A stretch of 64,000 bases of DNA from Pseudomonadota bacterium (GTDB taxonomy: Bacteria > Pseudomonadota > Gammaproteobacteria > Burkholderiales > Burkholderiaceae_B), in assembly GCA_023388835.1 (NCBI GenBank), contig JAEWFK010000164.1, positions 1 through 64,000 of the forward strand, written 5' to 3'. Below the pieces are notes generated by a model. That model worked only from the letters and a program-made list of their open reading frames with translations. It did no database searches and was not told the DNA's origin. Below, piece by piece: positions 9,184 to 18,409 of this stretch. Both the position numbers and the translations under genes were made by a program. The number at the start of each line of letters is the position of its first letter. Position 1 is the stretch's first letter.

Positions 9184-10038
9184 ATGGCTCATCTGTCTGG
9201 TCTGCGCGAATTCAAGGCGCGGCTGCATGCCGTGCGTGACCGGCTGCCGGTCGATTGCCTGTTGTGCGGCACGCGGGCCCACGGAGGCCTGTGTGAATAT
9301 TGTCGACACGCGGTTTGTTCTTCCATGCTGGCCGGGGCGTCGCGCTGCCCACGCTGTGATCTGGTGTTGCCAGTGACCACGGCCGGGAATGAGAAAGAGC
9401 AGGCGGCGGCCCTGGGCGGCAGTCGAAGCGAAGCCTGCCATGACATGGCGGCCAATGCCGACATAGTGGCCTGTCCCGACTGCGAGGATTTATCGCCTGC
9501 GTTCGAACGAGTGATCGCCGCTTTCGACTACGCATGGCCGGGCGAATTACTGATTCATCGCCTAAAGCTGCAAGGTCGCCTCGTGTGCGCGCCAGTAATC
9601 ACCGGGCTGCTTGCCGCGCGCTATGCCGGGATACTCGCAGAAGCCGGACCCCGGCTTTGGGATTGCACCCACACGCTGGTCGTTGCCGTGCCGGCAAGCC
9701 GCCATTCCATCGTCCTGCGCGGTTTCAATCCGGCAGCGGAGGTCGGCCGCGGTCTCGCGCGGCGTCTGGGTCTTGCGTGGCGGCCAGATTTATTGATCCG
9801 GGCGCGTGAAGGCCGGCATCAGAAAGGATTGAACCGGCTATCGCGCCGCGCGAGCGTGGAAGGGCTGTATTCCTGTCTGGATGAGGTTGCCGGCCGGGAG
9901 ATCCTGGTAGTGGATGATGTCATGACCACTGGCAGCACCCTGGGTGCCATTGCGAAGGTATTCAAGGACAAGGGTGCGCTGAAAGTCTGGGCGGCTGTGG
10001 CGGCGCGTACGCCGTCCAGGCGCGACGGCGTGGGATAA
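9184..10038 (+). CDS. comF: ComF family phosphoribosyltransferase-like protein
   Basis: The protein of 284 residues has an N-terminal double zinc-finger (CLLCG, CEYC, CPRCD, CPDCED) and a C-terminal type I phosphoribosyltransferase fold with the PRPP loop ILVVDDVMTTGST. ComF/GntX proteins are linked to DNA uptake in competent bacteria, but the biochemical role is unsettled. An unusual insert of about 30 residues, rich in A and E, separates the second and third CxxC pairs. The stop codon lies 2 bases from the convergent LysR gene. Confidence 0.88.
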   Translation: MAHLSGLREFKARLHAVRDRLPVDCLLCGTRAHGGLCEYCRHAVCSSMLAGASRCPRCDLVLPVTTAGNEKEQAAALGGSRSEACHDMAANADIVACPDCEDLSPAFERVIAAFDYAWPGELLIHRLKLQGRLVCAPVITGLLAARYAGILAEAGPRLWDCTHTLVVAVPASRHSIVLRGFNPAAEVGRGLARRLGLAWRPDLLIRAREGRHQKGLNRLSRRASVEGLYSCLDEVAGREILVVDDVMTTGSTLGAIAKVFKDKGALKVWAAVAARTPSRRDGVG

Positions 10039-10040
10039 GG

Positions 10041-11027
10041 TCAGTCGCTGTCCGACTTCCCGGTCTTGGGCCCCGGTGTACGGGGATCCGGCTTCACGGC
10101 CGCGCTTCGAACGCCGTTTGGCACGCCGTTGCGATACAGATCGAGCAACGTGGCGATCACATCGCCCACCGCCGGGTTGGCGTCTTCGATTCGGGTGGCC
10201 GCGTAGAGTTCGACGTTTGCAACCTTGTCCGGGTCATCCAGGGGGATGGCGACGGTATCGGGGGGGCGCAGGCGCGCCGCCGGTCGGGGAACGAGGGCGA
10301 GACCCATGCCGGCCCCGACCAAGGAAAGAATCGTCGGGATGGCGCTCTGATGCTTGATAACGGGACTGATGCCGTACTGCGCCAGTACCGAGTTCAGGGC
10401 TTCATGGAAATACTGCGCCGTCGATGCGCTGTATCCGATGAACGCTTCGCCATGCAACTCGGAAGGATGCACCTTTCTTCTGCGTGCCAGGCGGTGGCTG
10501 CGAGGCATGGCAAGCCAGAACGGCTCACGTTCGATCAGCGTGAACTGGACTCTTGAATGCGCTGCGCCTGCCGGCAGGCGCAGCAGCGCGATGTCGATTT
10601 TCTCGTGTACGAGAAGATCGAGCAGTTGGGCGGACCAGTCCTCGTGCAGATGCAGGCCGATGCCAGGCTGGTGATCATGGTAATGGGTCAATAAGCGCGG
10701 TAGCAGTTGCGAAGCCGCCGTGCGCGTGAATCCGATGCGCAGCTCGCCTTGTTTGCCTGCCGCGAAGCGTTTGACGGCAGCTTCGGCCGCCGCGGCGTCC
10801 TGCATGAGCCGTATGGCACGACGGTAGAGCTCCGTACCGGCCGGCGTAAGCGCGACATGCCGGGTACTACGCACAAACAGCTGGACGCCCAAGCCCTCTT
10901 CCAGCTGACGAACGCGCTGGCTCACCGGCGGTTGGGATAGGTTCAGGCGTTCCGCCGCGCGGCCGAAGTGACGCTCTTCGGCGACGGCGATGAAGGCGTT
11001 CAGCAGGCGCGCGTCGAGCAGATCCAT
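10041..11027 (-). CDS. LysR-family transcriptional regulator
   Basis: This 328-residue LysR protein begins with a winged HTH (MDLLDARLLNAFIAVAEE, then AAERLNLSQPPVSQRVRQLE) and continues as a periplasmic-binding-like effector domain. The ATG at 11027 is chosen because the HTH begins right there; the frame extends 18 codons further without family similarity. The last 25 residues are a basic and proline-rich tail. It diverges from the Bug receptor-amidase pair and is the likely regulator of it. The effector is unknown. Confidence 0.9.
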   Translation of the reverse strand: MDLLDARLLNAFIAVAEERHFGRAAERLNLSQPPVSQRVRQLEEGLGVQLFVRSTRHVALTPAGTELYRRAIRLMQDAAAAEAAVKRFAAGKQGELRIGFTRTAASQLLPRLLTHYHDHQPGIGLHLHEDWSAQLLDLLVHEKIDIALLRLPAGAAHSRVQFTLIEREPFWLAMPRSHRLARRRKVHPSELHGEAFIGYSASTAQYFHEALNSVLAQYGISPVIKHQSAIPTILSLVGAGMGLALVPRPAARLRPPDTVAIPLDDPDKVANVELYAATRIEDANPAVGDVIATLLDLYRNGVPNGVRSAAVKPDPRTPGPKTGKSDSD

Positions 11028-11093
11028 TGATAGCGGTATGAAATTAATCGGTCTTGATTTCGAATTGGACAACGATAGCATTGGCTTCGTAAG

Positions 11094-11111
11094 CTAGCCA
11101 TCTTCGGCTAG
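11094..11111. promoter_or_regulatory. Inverted repeat between LysR and Bug genes, candidate operator
   Basis: A perfect inverted repeat CTAGCC-N6-GGCTAG lies in the 176-base divergent region. Dyads of this kind are where LysR proteins normally bind, but the spacing is not a strict T-N11-A box, so the assignment is tentative. Confidence 0.35.
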
Positions 11112-11203
11112 GTGTATGGCCCGTCGATCACTCAGCGAGCATCGCGCGATTTGAACAGTCCGCCGCGTCGCTCCGCATCCATAAAAATTCTGGAGGTATT
11201 CAA

Positions 11204-12199
11204 ATGAGCTATGCGCTTCTGAGAAGTGTGGCCCGCATGGGCTTTGGCGCCGCGCTGGCAACGGCCACCGCACTGGTCCCCGCCATGGCGACGGCCCAGA
11301 ACGTAAAGAATTATCCGGAGCGCGCCATCACCATGGTCGTGCCTTTCGGGCCGGGCAGCGTGACGGACTTGCTTGCCCGCATCGTTGCCAAGGGCATGGG
11401 CGAAGATCTCGGACAATCCGTAGTGGTGCATAACAAGGCCGGCGCCGGCGGCAATATCGGCGCCGCCGAAGTCGCCGCAGCAGCGCCGGACGGCTATACG
11501 CTGCTGGTGGGGCCAACCAGCACGAATGCTGTGAATCCCAGCCTGTTCAGCAATCTCAAGTTCGGCATCGATGATTTCACGCCCATTTCGAACCTGGCCA
11601 AGGTGCCGAACGTCCTGGTCGTACATCCCGACCTGCCGGTGAAGTCGGTCCAGGAACTGATCGCTTTATCGAAGGAGAAGGAACTCGCCTATGCCTCGGG
11701 CGGTACAGGCGGAAGCATGCACCTTGCCGCTGAGCTTTTTGCCCGTATGTCGGGCGCGAAGATGCTGCACGTCGCCTACAAGGGTGGTGGAGCTGCGCTG
11801 TCCGACCTTCTGCCCGGCCGTGTGGACGCGATGTTCTGCAACCTGCCGGTCTGCCTGCCGCACATCGAATCCGGCAAGCTGCGCGCATTGGGCGTGACTT
11901 CGTCCCAAGCTTCTCCCCTGTTGCCCGAAGTGGGTCCTATTGCGGACCAGGGGCTGGCGGGCTATGACGTGACGGGCTGGTTCGGCCTGTTCGCCCCCGC
12001 CAACGTCGACCCGGCGATCATCGAGAAGCTGAATGCCAGCCTGATGAAGGTCCTGGATGACGAGGGCGTGAAGAAGCAGTTGCTGGCGCAAGGCGCGGAG
12101 CCCGATGGCAGCTCGCCGGCGGACTTCGATAAATTCGTACGGGCGGAACACGACAAGTGGGCGCAGGTCATCAAAGAGGCCGGGATCAGCATCGAATGA
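11204..12199 (+). CDS. Bug/TctC-family periplasmic solute receptor
   Basis: This 331-residue secreted receptor has a signal peptide ending near ATALVPAMATAQ and the family hallmarks PERAITMVVPFGPGS, NKAGAGGNIGA and PDGYTLL. Such proteins feed tripartite tricarboxylate transporters (TTT) with carboxylates, amides or related compounds. No TctA/TctB membrane genes are nearby, which is normal for the large orphan Bug families of Alcaligenaceae. The start is supported by GGAGG at 11192-11196. Its stop overlaps the start of the amidase (ATGA), so both are co-translated and probably handle the same substrate. Confidence 0.93.
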   Translation: MSYALLRSVARMGFGAALATATALVPAMATAQNVKNYPERAITMVVPFGPGSVTDLLARIVAKGMGEDLGQSVVVHNKAGAGGNIGAAEVAAAAPDGYTLLVGPTSTNAVNPSLFSNLKFGIDDFTPISNLAKVPNVLVVHPDLPVKSVQELIALSKEKELAYASGGTGGSMHLAAELFARMSGAKMLHVAYKGGGAALSDLLPGRVDAMFCNLPVCLPHIESGKLRALGVTSSQASPLLPEVGPIADQGLAGYDVTGWFGLFAPANVDPAIIEKLNASLMKVLDDEGVKKQLLAQGAEPDGSSPADFDKFVRAEHDKWAQVIKEAGISIE

Positions 12200-13476
12200 G
12201 TACCATGCAGCACTCTGTTCATACCATGGCCGTGTCCGAGTTGCTTCGGGGCATGGAACTGGGCGAGTTGACGCCCGAGTCTGTCGCCGCCGCGTTTCTC
12301 GAGCGTATCGAGCAGCGGAATCCGGAGATCGCGGCCTTTGTTTCATACGACGCGCAAACTGCCTTGCAGGCTGCGCGGTCCGCGGCGCCGGGCCTGCTTC
12401 GCGGTATTCCGTATGCGGTGAAGGACGTCATTGAGACGGCGGACTACCCCACCGAATACGGTTCCCCCGTGTACAAGGGGTATCGCGCTCCGCTGGACGC
12501 TGCGTGCGTTCAGATGGCGCAAGGCGCCGGCGCGGTATTGTTGGGGAAAGTCGCCACCGGCGAATTCGCCACCCAGACTCCCAGTGCGGCACGCAATCCC
12601 TTGCGGCCCACGCATACGCCGGGGGGCTCTTCCAGCGGGTCTGCCGCTGCAGTGGGTGCGGGCCTGGCTCCGTTCGCCTTCGGTACGCAAACCACAGGCT
12701 CTATTGTTCGGCCGGCCATCTACTGCGGTGTGACGGGGTTCAAGCCCACCTACGGCTTCTTCCCGGCGGCGGGGCTCAAACTGTTAAGTCCTCTGCAGGA
12801 CACCATAGGCCTGCTCGCCCGCACGGTCGATGACGTCGCGCAGGTGACGATGGGCCTGCATGGGCAAGCGACGGTCGCGCCAGCGCTGGGATCCTTCCGC
12901 ATCGCTGTCGTGCAGTCGCGTCAATGGGACTATCTGCGTCCGGGCTTGTCGGATGCGATCGACCGTTATGCGAAACGTCTGGCTCAGGCGGGGCACCGCG
13001 TAAGTTTCCGCCGCATGCCGGAGTCGCTGGAAGTCGCCATGGTCATGCAGCCGCGGCTTTTCATGTACGAGGCGCGGCGTACGCTCGCGAATGAAATGCG
13101 GGATTCCTGGGAGCAGTTGAGCCCTCGTCTGAGAAACCGGCTGACAGAAGGCCAGACCGTGTCCTTTGACGAGTACATGGGGATACGCATGCACATGCAG
13201 GCGGCGACGCAGGTCATGCATGGGATGTTCGACGATGCAGACCTGATTCTTTATCCGGCCGCGGCCGGGGAAGCGGACGCCGGCCTGGAGTCCGCAGGCG
13301 ACGCCCGCTTCGGAGCGCTCTGGACGATGCTGCACGCGCCCTCGCTATCGCTGCCCATCGACCAGGGGCCGACCGGCTTGCCACTAGGGATACAGTTCAT
13401 AGCGCGCCCGTGCATGGACACCCAGTTGCTGGGAATGGCGCGCAGCCTTGCGCGGCAGTGCCCGGTTGCGGATTGA
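12196..13476 (+). CDS. Amidase signature family hydrolase
   Basis: The 426-residue protein has the amidase signature Ser-cisSer-Lys triad: Lys in GIPYAVKDV, Ser in GGSSSGSAAAVGAG and Ser in TQTTGSIVRPA. These enzymes hydrolyse amides to carboxylate and ammonia. The usual loop GTDTGGSIR is here GTQTTGSIV, so the glycine before the nucleophile-loop serine is replaced by Thr. The ATG at 12196 overlaps the Bug receptor stop by four bases. The natural amide is unknown; coupling to a carboxylate-type receptor suggests an amide or imide imported by that system. Confidence 0.88.
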   Translation: MSTMQHSVHTMAVSELLRGMELGELTPESVAAAFLERIEQRNPEIAAFVSYDAQTALQAARSAAPGLLRGIPYAVKDVIETADYPTEYGSPVYKGYRAPLDAACVQMAQGAGAVLLGKVATGEFATQTPSAARNPLRPTHTPGGSSSGSAAAVGAGLAPFAFGTQTTGSIVRPAIYCGVTGFKPTYGFFPAAGLKLLSPLQDTIGLLARTVDDVAQVTMGLHGQATVAPALGSFRIAVVQSRQWDYLRPGLSDAIDRYAKRLAQAGHRVSFRRMPESLEVAMVMQPRLFMYEARRTLANEMRDSWEQLSPRLRNRLTEGQTVSFDEYMGIRMHMQAATQVMHGMFDDADLILYPAAAGEADAGLESAGDARFGALWTMLHAPSLSLPIDQGPTGLPLGIQFIARPCMDTQLLGMARSLARQCPVAD

Positions 13477-13524
13477 AGCAGCTGCGTGTGCCGAGCTGCA
13501 GCCGGAAGGCGTTGAGGCCGCGGT

Positions 13525-13582
13525 CCGGACACGTTGGTGTGTGCGGGGCCGACTGTCCGGTGCGATCGGCCTGCGATCGGCC
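13525..13582. other. Gap before trmL with dyad and 11-bp duplication
   Basis: The 170-base gap between the amidase and trmL has a 7-bp dyad (CCGGACA at 13525-13531, TGTCCGG at 13554-13560) and a perfect 11-bp tandem pair of tgcgatcggcc (13561-13582). The dyad has no T run. It may be a weak or Rho-assisted termination region; nothing else stands out. Confidence 0.3.
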
Positions 13583-13646
13583 TGCGTTCGACATAGGCGG
13601 GGGCGAGCGGCGATAATCGTCTCCTTCGCTCCAACGCCTGCTTTCC

Positions 13647-14117
13647 ATGTTCCACATCGTCCTGGTTTCGCCGGAAATTCCGCCCAATACCGGCAACGTC
13701 ATTCGCCTCGCGGCAAATACCGGCGCTCATCTTCACCTGGTGCGCCCTTTGGGCTTCGAGTTGGACGATGCACGGCTGAAACGGGCGGGGCTGGACTATC
13801 ACGAATGGGCATGCATGCTGGTGCACGACGACCTGGATGCGGCGCTCGTGGCCACGGCCGCCGCGCCTTCCCGGTGCTTTGCGATGACGACGCGCGGCGC
13901 GCGTTCCTTCGCAGGGGCGAGTTTTCAACCGGGCGATGCCTTCGTGTTCGGACGTGAGACCGCTGGGCTGTCCGAAGACGAACTGCAGCACTTCGGGCCG
14001 GAGCAGCGCCTGCGGCTGCCCATGCGGCCCGGCCAGCGCAGTCTCAATCTGTCGAACGCCGTCGCCGTCGCCATTTTCGAAGCCTGGCGCCAATCCGGAT
14101 ATGAAGGCGGCAACTGA
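13647..14117 (+). CDS. trmL: tRNA (cytidine(34)-2'-O)-methyltransferase TrmL
   Basis: This 156-residue SPOUT methyltransferase modifies the wobble base of certain leucine tRNAs. Visible motifs are IVLVSPEIPPNTGNVIRL at the N-terminus and the knot loops FGRETAGLSED and LPMRPGQRSLNLSNAVAVAI. The length and both motifs match TrmL exactly. It is separated from the convergent Bug gene by a hairpin. Confidence 0.95.
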   Translation: MFHIVLVSPEIPPNTGNVIRLAANTGAHLHLVRPLGFELDDARLKRAGLDYHEWACMLVHDDLDAALVATAAAPSRCFAMTTRGARSFAGASFQPGDAFVFGRETAGLSEDELQHFGPEQRLRLPMRPGQRSLNLSNAVAVAIFEAWRQSGYEGGN

Positions 14118-14140
14118 ATCGGGGTCGGCTTAGCTGCCGC

Positions 14141-14168
14141 TGATCGGGTACCGCTCACGTACCGATCA
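14141..14168. terminator. Hairpin between convergent trmL and Bug gene
   Basis: A 10-bp stem with one bulged G (TGATCGGgTAC / GTACCGATCA) and a 7-base loop fills most of the 52-base gap between two convergent genes. No T run follows on either strand, but placement suggests a shared terminator. Confidence 0.45.
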
Positions 14169-14169
14169 A

Positions 14170-15168
14170 TTAGTCGAGGGTGATGCCCAGCTTTTCAATG
14201 AGCGCGGTGAGCTTGGTTTTCTCGCGGGCGATCATTTCCTCTGCTTCGGTGGGCGAGGTGGGCGCCGCGGTGAAGTAAAGGGTGGCGAGCTGCTTCTGGA
14301 CGGCCGGCATGGCGAGCACTTCCAGCACGTTCTTGTTCAGCTTCTGGACGATGTCGTCCGGGGTGCCGGCGGGCACGAAGAGGGCATCCCAGGAAATGGA
14401 CTCGAAGTCGGGATAGCCCTGCGCAGCAATGGTGGGCAGGCCGGGCAGCACATCGCTTTCTTCCATGCTGGTGATACCCAGCACCTTGACCTTGCCGGCC
14501 TTCGCTTGCGGCATGGCCACACCGGGCACCATGAAGCCCGCGTGGATGTCGCCGGCCACGATGGAGGTAATCACTTGCGGAAAGCCGGTGTAGGGAATCT
14601 GCAGCAGCGAGATGCCGGCGGCCTGTTCAAGCATGACCATGCCCAGATGTGATGAACTGCCGGGCCCTACGGTGCCGTAGTTCAGGGCGCCCGGCTTGGC
14701 GCGGGCGCGCTCGACGAACTGCTGCACCGTGTCGGCGGGCGCATCGGCCGGGACAACCAGCACATTGGGGCTGGTCCCCACCATGCTGATGACCTGCAGG
14801 TCAGTGTCAGGATCGTAGCCCAGGGTCTTCTTGTACAAGGCCGGCGCGGTGACGATGGGGCCGTTGATGGTCAGCAGCAGGGTGTAGCCGTCCGGCTTGG
14901 CCTTGGCGACCTGTCGGGTGCCGATGTTGCCGCCGGCGCCGGGCTTGTTCTCGACCACGATCGGTTGGCCCAGTTTCTGCGCAAGGGGTTCCGCCACCAT
15001 GCGCGCCAGGGTGTCGGGCGATGAGCCGGGCGGGAAGGGCACGACCATCTGAATGGGGCGGGACGGCCAGGCATCCGCCTGCGCCCAGACGGGAGCAGTG
15101 AGCAGGGCGGCCGCAAGGCCCAGAACGGACACATGAAGGCGCCGGCGAACGGCGGAAAAGGTAGCCAT
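14170..15168 (-). CDS. Bug/TctC-family periplasmic solute receptor
   Basis: This second TTT-type receptor (332 residues) has a signal peptide ending near LLTAPVWAQA and the motifs PIQMVVPFPPGSSPDTLAR, NKPGAGGNIGT and PDGYTLLLT. It lies immediately downstream of gpsA (14 bases), so it may be read with the secB-gpsA unit or from its own promoter. No membrane TTT component or catabolic enzyme is beside it. The ligand is unknown. Confidence 0.92.
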   Translation of the reverse strand: MATFSAVRRRLHVSVLGLAAALLTAPVWAQADAWPSRPIQMVVPFPPGSSPDTLARMVAEPLAQKLGQPIVVENKPGAGGNIGTRQVAKAKPDGYTLLLTINGPIVTAPALYKKTLGYDPDTDLQVISMVGTSPNVLVVPADAPADTVQQFVERARAKPGALNYGTVGPGSSSHLGMVMLEQAAGISLLQIPYTGFPQVITSIVAGDIHAGFMVPGVAMPQAKAGKVKVLGITSMEESDVLPGLPTIAAQGYPDFESISWDALFVPAGTPDDIVQKLNKNVLEVLAMPAVQKQLATLYFTAAPTSPTEAEEMIAREKTKLTALIEKLGITLD

Positions 15169-15182
15169 GAACGCGATCCTTG

Positions 15183-16244
15183 TTAGCGATAAGAATTCGG
15201 GGATTCGGCGCGCGAATCGCGCGCCAGGAGGGCGGCGACGGCTTCACGCGGGGGCAGGTCTTCGAAAAGTACGCGGCACACGGCAGCCGTGATGGGCAGT
15301 TCAATGCCCAGGCGCTGACCCAATGCCAGGGCGGCGCGGGCGCAGCGTACGCCTTCGGCCGTCATGCCGCCCGATAGAATGTCATCGAGTTTGCGGCCTT
15401 CGCCAATGGCCAGCCCGACCTGGCGGTTGCGCGACAAGGGTCCGGTAGCGGTGAGCACAAGATCGCCCAGGCCCGTCAGGCCCTGGACGGTTTCGGCCTT
15501 GCCGCCCAGTGCGCAGGCCAGGCGCTGGATTTCCGCCAAGCCGCGCGTGATCAGAGCGGCGCGGGCATTGGATCCCAGGCCCAAGCCGTCGGAGATGCCG
15601 CAGGCGATGGCCATGACGTTCTTGAGCGCGCCACCGACTTCGACGCCGGTGACGTCCTGGCTGGTGTACACGCGGCAATGCCCGCCGTGCAGAGCGTGCA
15701 GTGTGATTTCACGGGTGGCGGCGTGGCGGCCCGCGATGGTCAGGGCTACGGGCAGTCCGCGAGCGACTTCCAGAGCGAAGGATGGACCGGAAAGCACACC
15801 CAGCGCCACGCCGGGCAGCGAGCCCAGCTCTGCTTCGGCAACTTCGTGGGGCAGCAGCCCGGTGTCGGGTTGTACGCCCTTGCAGGTCCACACGACGTGC
15901 ACGGTGGGCCCTGAACTGGGACGGGCGGCCAGTGTGTGGGCCAGCTGGCGGCAGGTGTCAGCCATGCCGGAGACCGGCACCCCTAGGATGATGAGCGCGT
16001 CAGCCCCGGCGCTGCGGATGGGTTCGATCGCGGCGTCGAAGCTGCTGGTGGCCCGCAGCCATCCCGGTAAGGGGATGCCGGGCAGGTATTTCGAATTGCG
16101 CCGCTGCTCGTTGATCTCGGCGGCGACGTCGGTGCGCCGCGCCCAGATCAGCGTGTCGGCATGTTCGCTGGCTACTGCGGCGAGCGCCGTCCCCCAGCTC
16201 CCGGCGCCCAATACGGAAACGCGTAGCGACGAGGCGGCGCTCAT
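15183..16244 (-). CDS. gpsA: Glycerol-3-phosphate dehydrogenase [NAD(P)+] GpsA
   Basis: The enzyme reduces dihydroxyacetone phosphate to sn-glycerol-3-phosphate, the backbone for phospholipids. It has the dinucleotide motif [13 protein letters not shown], the segment [16 protein letters not shown], catalytic-lysine region [21 protein letters not shown] and [11 protein letters not shown]. At 353 residues it is slightly longer than E. coli GpsA (339). It follows secB by 7 bases, the same secB-gpsA order seen in enterobacteria. Confidence 0.96.
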   Translation of the reverse strand: MSAASSLRVSVLGAGSWGTALAAVASEHADTLIWARRTDVAAEINEQRRNSKYLPGIPLPGWLRATSSFDAAIEPIRSAGADALIILGVPVSGMADTCRQLAHTLAARPSSGPTVHVVWTCKGVQPDTGLLPHEVAEAELGSLPGVALGVLSGPSFALEVARGLPVALTIAGRHAATREITLHALHGGHCRVYTSQDVTGVEVGGALKNVMAIACGISDGLGLGSNARAALITRGLAEIQRLACALGGKAETVQGLTGLGDLVLTATGPLSRNRQVGLAIGEGRKLDDILSGGMTAEGVRCARAALALGQRLGIELPITAAVCRVLFEDLPPREAVAALLARDSRAESPNSYR

Positions 16245-16251
16245 GACCGGC

Positions 16252-16773
16252 TTAGTTGGTCTTGGCGCCGGGCGGTACGTATATGCCCGATTCTGCGGCC
16301 GGTTGGGGTTGCTGCTGTTGCTGCTGAGCCATTTCAGCGATGCGCTGCTCGTAGAGCGCTTGGAAGTTCACCTCGGCCAGATGCAGGGCCGGCAGCGAAG
16401 TGCGCGTGATTGCGTCGGCGACGTTGGCGCGCAGGTAGGGGTAGAGCATGGTGGGGCATACGATGCCCAGCAGCGGATCGAGCTGCTCTTCAGGGATGTT
16501 GGCGGCTTCGAAGATGCCGGCCTGAGTGGCCTCGACCAGGTAGAGCACCTTGTCGTTGATGCGGGTCGTGACGGTGGCCGTGACGCTGGTTTCGAAGATG
16601 GTCTCAGCCAGGCGCTGCCCGCCGACGTTCAGCGACACTTCCACCGTGGGGCCTTCCTGTTCGAGAAGGATGTGGGGCGCATTGGGCATCTCAAGGGAGA
16701 GATCCTTGAGATAGGTGCGCTGCAGCGCGAAACTGGGAGCCTGTGTGTCCTGGCTGTTGGGTTGCTCGGCCAT
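16252..16773 (-). CDS. secB: Protein-export chaperone SecB
   Basis: This 173-residue cytosolic chaperone keeps preproteins unfolded and hands them to SecA. The family core [16 protein letters not shown] and the conserved [13 protein letters not shown] segment are present. The C-terminus carries a run of seven glutamines and then [10 protein letters not shown]. The ribosome site AGGAAG precedes the ATG. It sits within rhodanese-grxC-secB-gpsA, the conserved order. Confidence 0.97.
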   Translation of the reverse strand: MAEQPNSQDTQAPSFALQRTYLKDLSLEMPNAPHILLEQEGPTVEVSLNVGGQRLAETIFETSVTATVTTRINDKVLYLVEATQAGIFEAANIPEEQLDPLLGIVCPTMLYPYLRANVADAITRTSLPALHLAEVNFQALYEQRIAEMAQQQQQQPQPAAESGIYVPPGAKTN

Positions 16774-16860
16774 GAATCTTCCTGATAAGGGGTGGGGTCG
16801 GTGGGGCGGGGCCGCGAGGGCTCCGCGTGGTTGTCCGGATGCAGAATGCTGAAGTACGGC

Positions 16861-16877
16861 GGCGGGGCGGCGCCCCG
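16861..16877. other. GC-rich hairpin between grxC and secB
   Basis: A 7-bp stem (GCGGGGC / GCCCCGC) with a GGC loop lies just after grxC in the 108-base gap before secB. It lacks a T run on the transcribed strand. It could attenuate read-through or stabilise the upstream mRNA; the rest of the gap shows only the secB ribosome site. Confidence 0.35.
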
Positions 16878-16881
16878 CGAA

Positions 16882-17139
16882 TCACGATTCGAGCAGGGGC
16901 TTGAGCCCGCCGCTGCGGTCAAGCGCGGCCAGATCGTCGTAGCCGCCTACATGCGTTTCGCCGATGTAGATTTGCGGCACGGTGCGGCGGCCGGTGCGTT
17001 CCATCATGATGGCGCGCTGTTCGGGTTCCAGGTCGATGCGGATTTTCTGGATATCGTCAACGCCGCGCTGCTTCAGCAGCATTTCGGCGCGGACGCAGTA
17101 GGGGCACACTGCGGTGCTGTACATAATGACTTTTGCCAT
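16882..17139 (-). CDS. grxC: Glutaredoxin 3 (GrxC)
   Basis: This 85-residue thiol oxidoreductase has the dithiol active site CPYC and the cis-proline segment RRTVPQIYIGETHVGGYDDL. It reduces disulfides with glutathione. A GAGGTAAG ribosome site precedes the ATG. It lies 12 bases after the rhodanese gene, in the conserved yibN-grxC-secB arrangement. Confidence 0.96.
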   Translation of the reverse strand: MAKVIMYSTAVCPYCVRAEMLLKQRGVDDIQKIRIDLEPEQRAIMMERTGRRTVPQIYIGETHVGGYDDLAALDRSGGLKPLLES

Positions 17140-17151
17140 GACTTACCTCGC

Positions 17152-17562
17152 TCAGTGTTTCTTGGCCAGCGGCATGCCGGCTTCAATCCAGGCGGCCAGG
17201 CCGCCCTGCAAACAATAGACTTCATCGTAGCCGTTGCTCTTGAGCGTGTTGACCACGCCGACAGCGCTGCGGCCGCGTTCGCACACCACGATGATGGGCT
17301 TGTCCTTGGGCAGGCTGCCCAGCTTGTTGGTGATGTCGGATGCCGGCACGTTGCGCGACTGGGGCACGCTGCCTGCCTTGAACTGTTCGGCGTTGCGTAC
17401 GTCGAGGAACACGCCCTGCTTGGCGTTGGCCAGCTTCACGGCATCGTTCACCCCCAGCTGGCGGGCACCGCGCTGCACGAATCGGGGCAAGGCCAGTGCC
17501 ACAGCCGCCGTGACGGCTACGATGATGAGAAGGATGTTGGTCTGGTCTGCAAAAAAGTCCAC
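17152..17562 (-). CDS. Membrane-anchored rhodanese-like protein (YibN type)
   Basis: The 136-residue protein has one N-terminal membrane helix ([16 protein letters not shown]) and a single rhodanese domain with DVRNAEQF and an active-site loop CERGRSA. Rhodaneses transfer sulfane sulfur; the physiological role of YibN-type proteins is not settled. The start codon is GTG at 17562. It diverges from gpmA. Confidence 0.9.
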   Translation of the reverse strand: MDFFADQTNILLIIVAVTAAVALALPRFVQRGARQLGVNDAVKLANAKQGVFLDVRNAEQFKAGSVPQSRNVPASDITNKLGSLPKDKPIIVVCERGRSAVGVVNTLKSNGYDEVYCLQGGLAAWIEAGMPLAKKH

Positions 17563-17651
17563 GTTCTGTTCCGGAAATACGGTGGGATGATGGGCACAAT
17601 CAGTCGATTATAAAATGGACGACGATTATTAACTTCCAGGTGACTTTTACC

Positions 17652-18404
17652 ATGTACAAACTCGTCCTGATGCGCCACGGCGAAAGCCAATGGAACCTTG
17701 AAAACCGTTTCACCGGCTGGACCGATGTCGACCTTACCGAGACCGGTCGGGAACAAGCGCGCAAGGCGGGCGAGCTGCTCAAGGAAAAGGGCTTCGAGTT
17801 CGATCTGGCCTATTGTTCTGTGCTGAAGCGCGCCATCCGCACGTTGTGGATTGCGCTGGAAGCCATGGATGCCATGCACACGCCGACCGGCCTGAGCTGG
17901 CGCTTGAATGAACGCCACTATGGCGCGCTGCAAGGGTTGAACAAAGCCGAGACGGCGGCCAAGTATGGCGATGAGCAAGTGCTGGTCTGGCGCCGCGCCT
18001 ATGCCATCGCGCCCGAGCCGCTGGACGACAACGATGAGCGCCATCCGCGTTTTGATCGCCGTTACGCCAAGGTCGATCCCTCGCTGCTGCCGGCCACAGA
18101 ATGCCTGAAGGATACGGTGGCGCGCGTCTTGCCCTTCTGGAACGAATCCATCGCTCCGGCCATCCGGTCGGGCCGCCGGGTATTGATTTCCGCGCATGGC
18201 AACAGCTTGCGTGCACTGATCAAGCACCTGGACAACGTATCGGAAGACGACATCGTTCACCTGAACATCCCCACGGGCCAGCCGCTGGTCTATGAACTTG
18301 ATGACCAGCTGCGTCCCATCCGCCATTACTACCTGGGCGACCCTGCCGAGATCGAAGCTGCAATGGCCGCGGTGGCCGCTCAGGGCAAGGCCAGGCAGGA
18401 CTGA
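17652..18404 (+). CDS. gpmA: 2,3-bisphosphoglycerate-dependent phosphoglycerate mutase
   Basis: This 250-residue glycolytic enzyme interconverts 3- and 2-phosphoglycerate through a phospho-histidine. Catalytic motifs are [10 protein letters not shown] and [11 protein letters not shown], with the [14 protein letters not shown] specificity segment. The ATG at 17652 is preceded by AGGTGA and gives the standard family length; an upstream ATG at 17640 adds only three residues. Confidence 0.97.
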   Translation: MYKLVLMRHGESQWNLENRFTGWTDVDLTETGREQARKAGELLKEKGFEFDLAYCSVLKRAIRTLWIALEAMDAMHTPTGLSWRLNERHYGALQGLNKAETAAKYGDEQVLVWRRAYAIAPEPLDDNDERHPRFDRRYAKVDPSLLPATECLKDTVARVLPFWNESIAPAIRSGRRVLISAHGNSLRALIKHLDNVSEDDIVHLNIPTGQPLVYELDDQLRPIRHYYLGDPAEIEAAMAAVAAQGKARQD

Positions 18405-18409
18405 CCCGG

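Noticed and set aside
16861..16877. Strong Rho-independent terminator after grxC
   Set aside because: The stem is strong but has no U run on the transcribed strand, so I list it only as a hairpin of unknown role.
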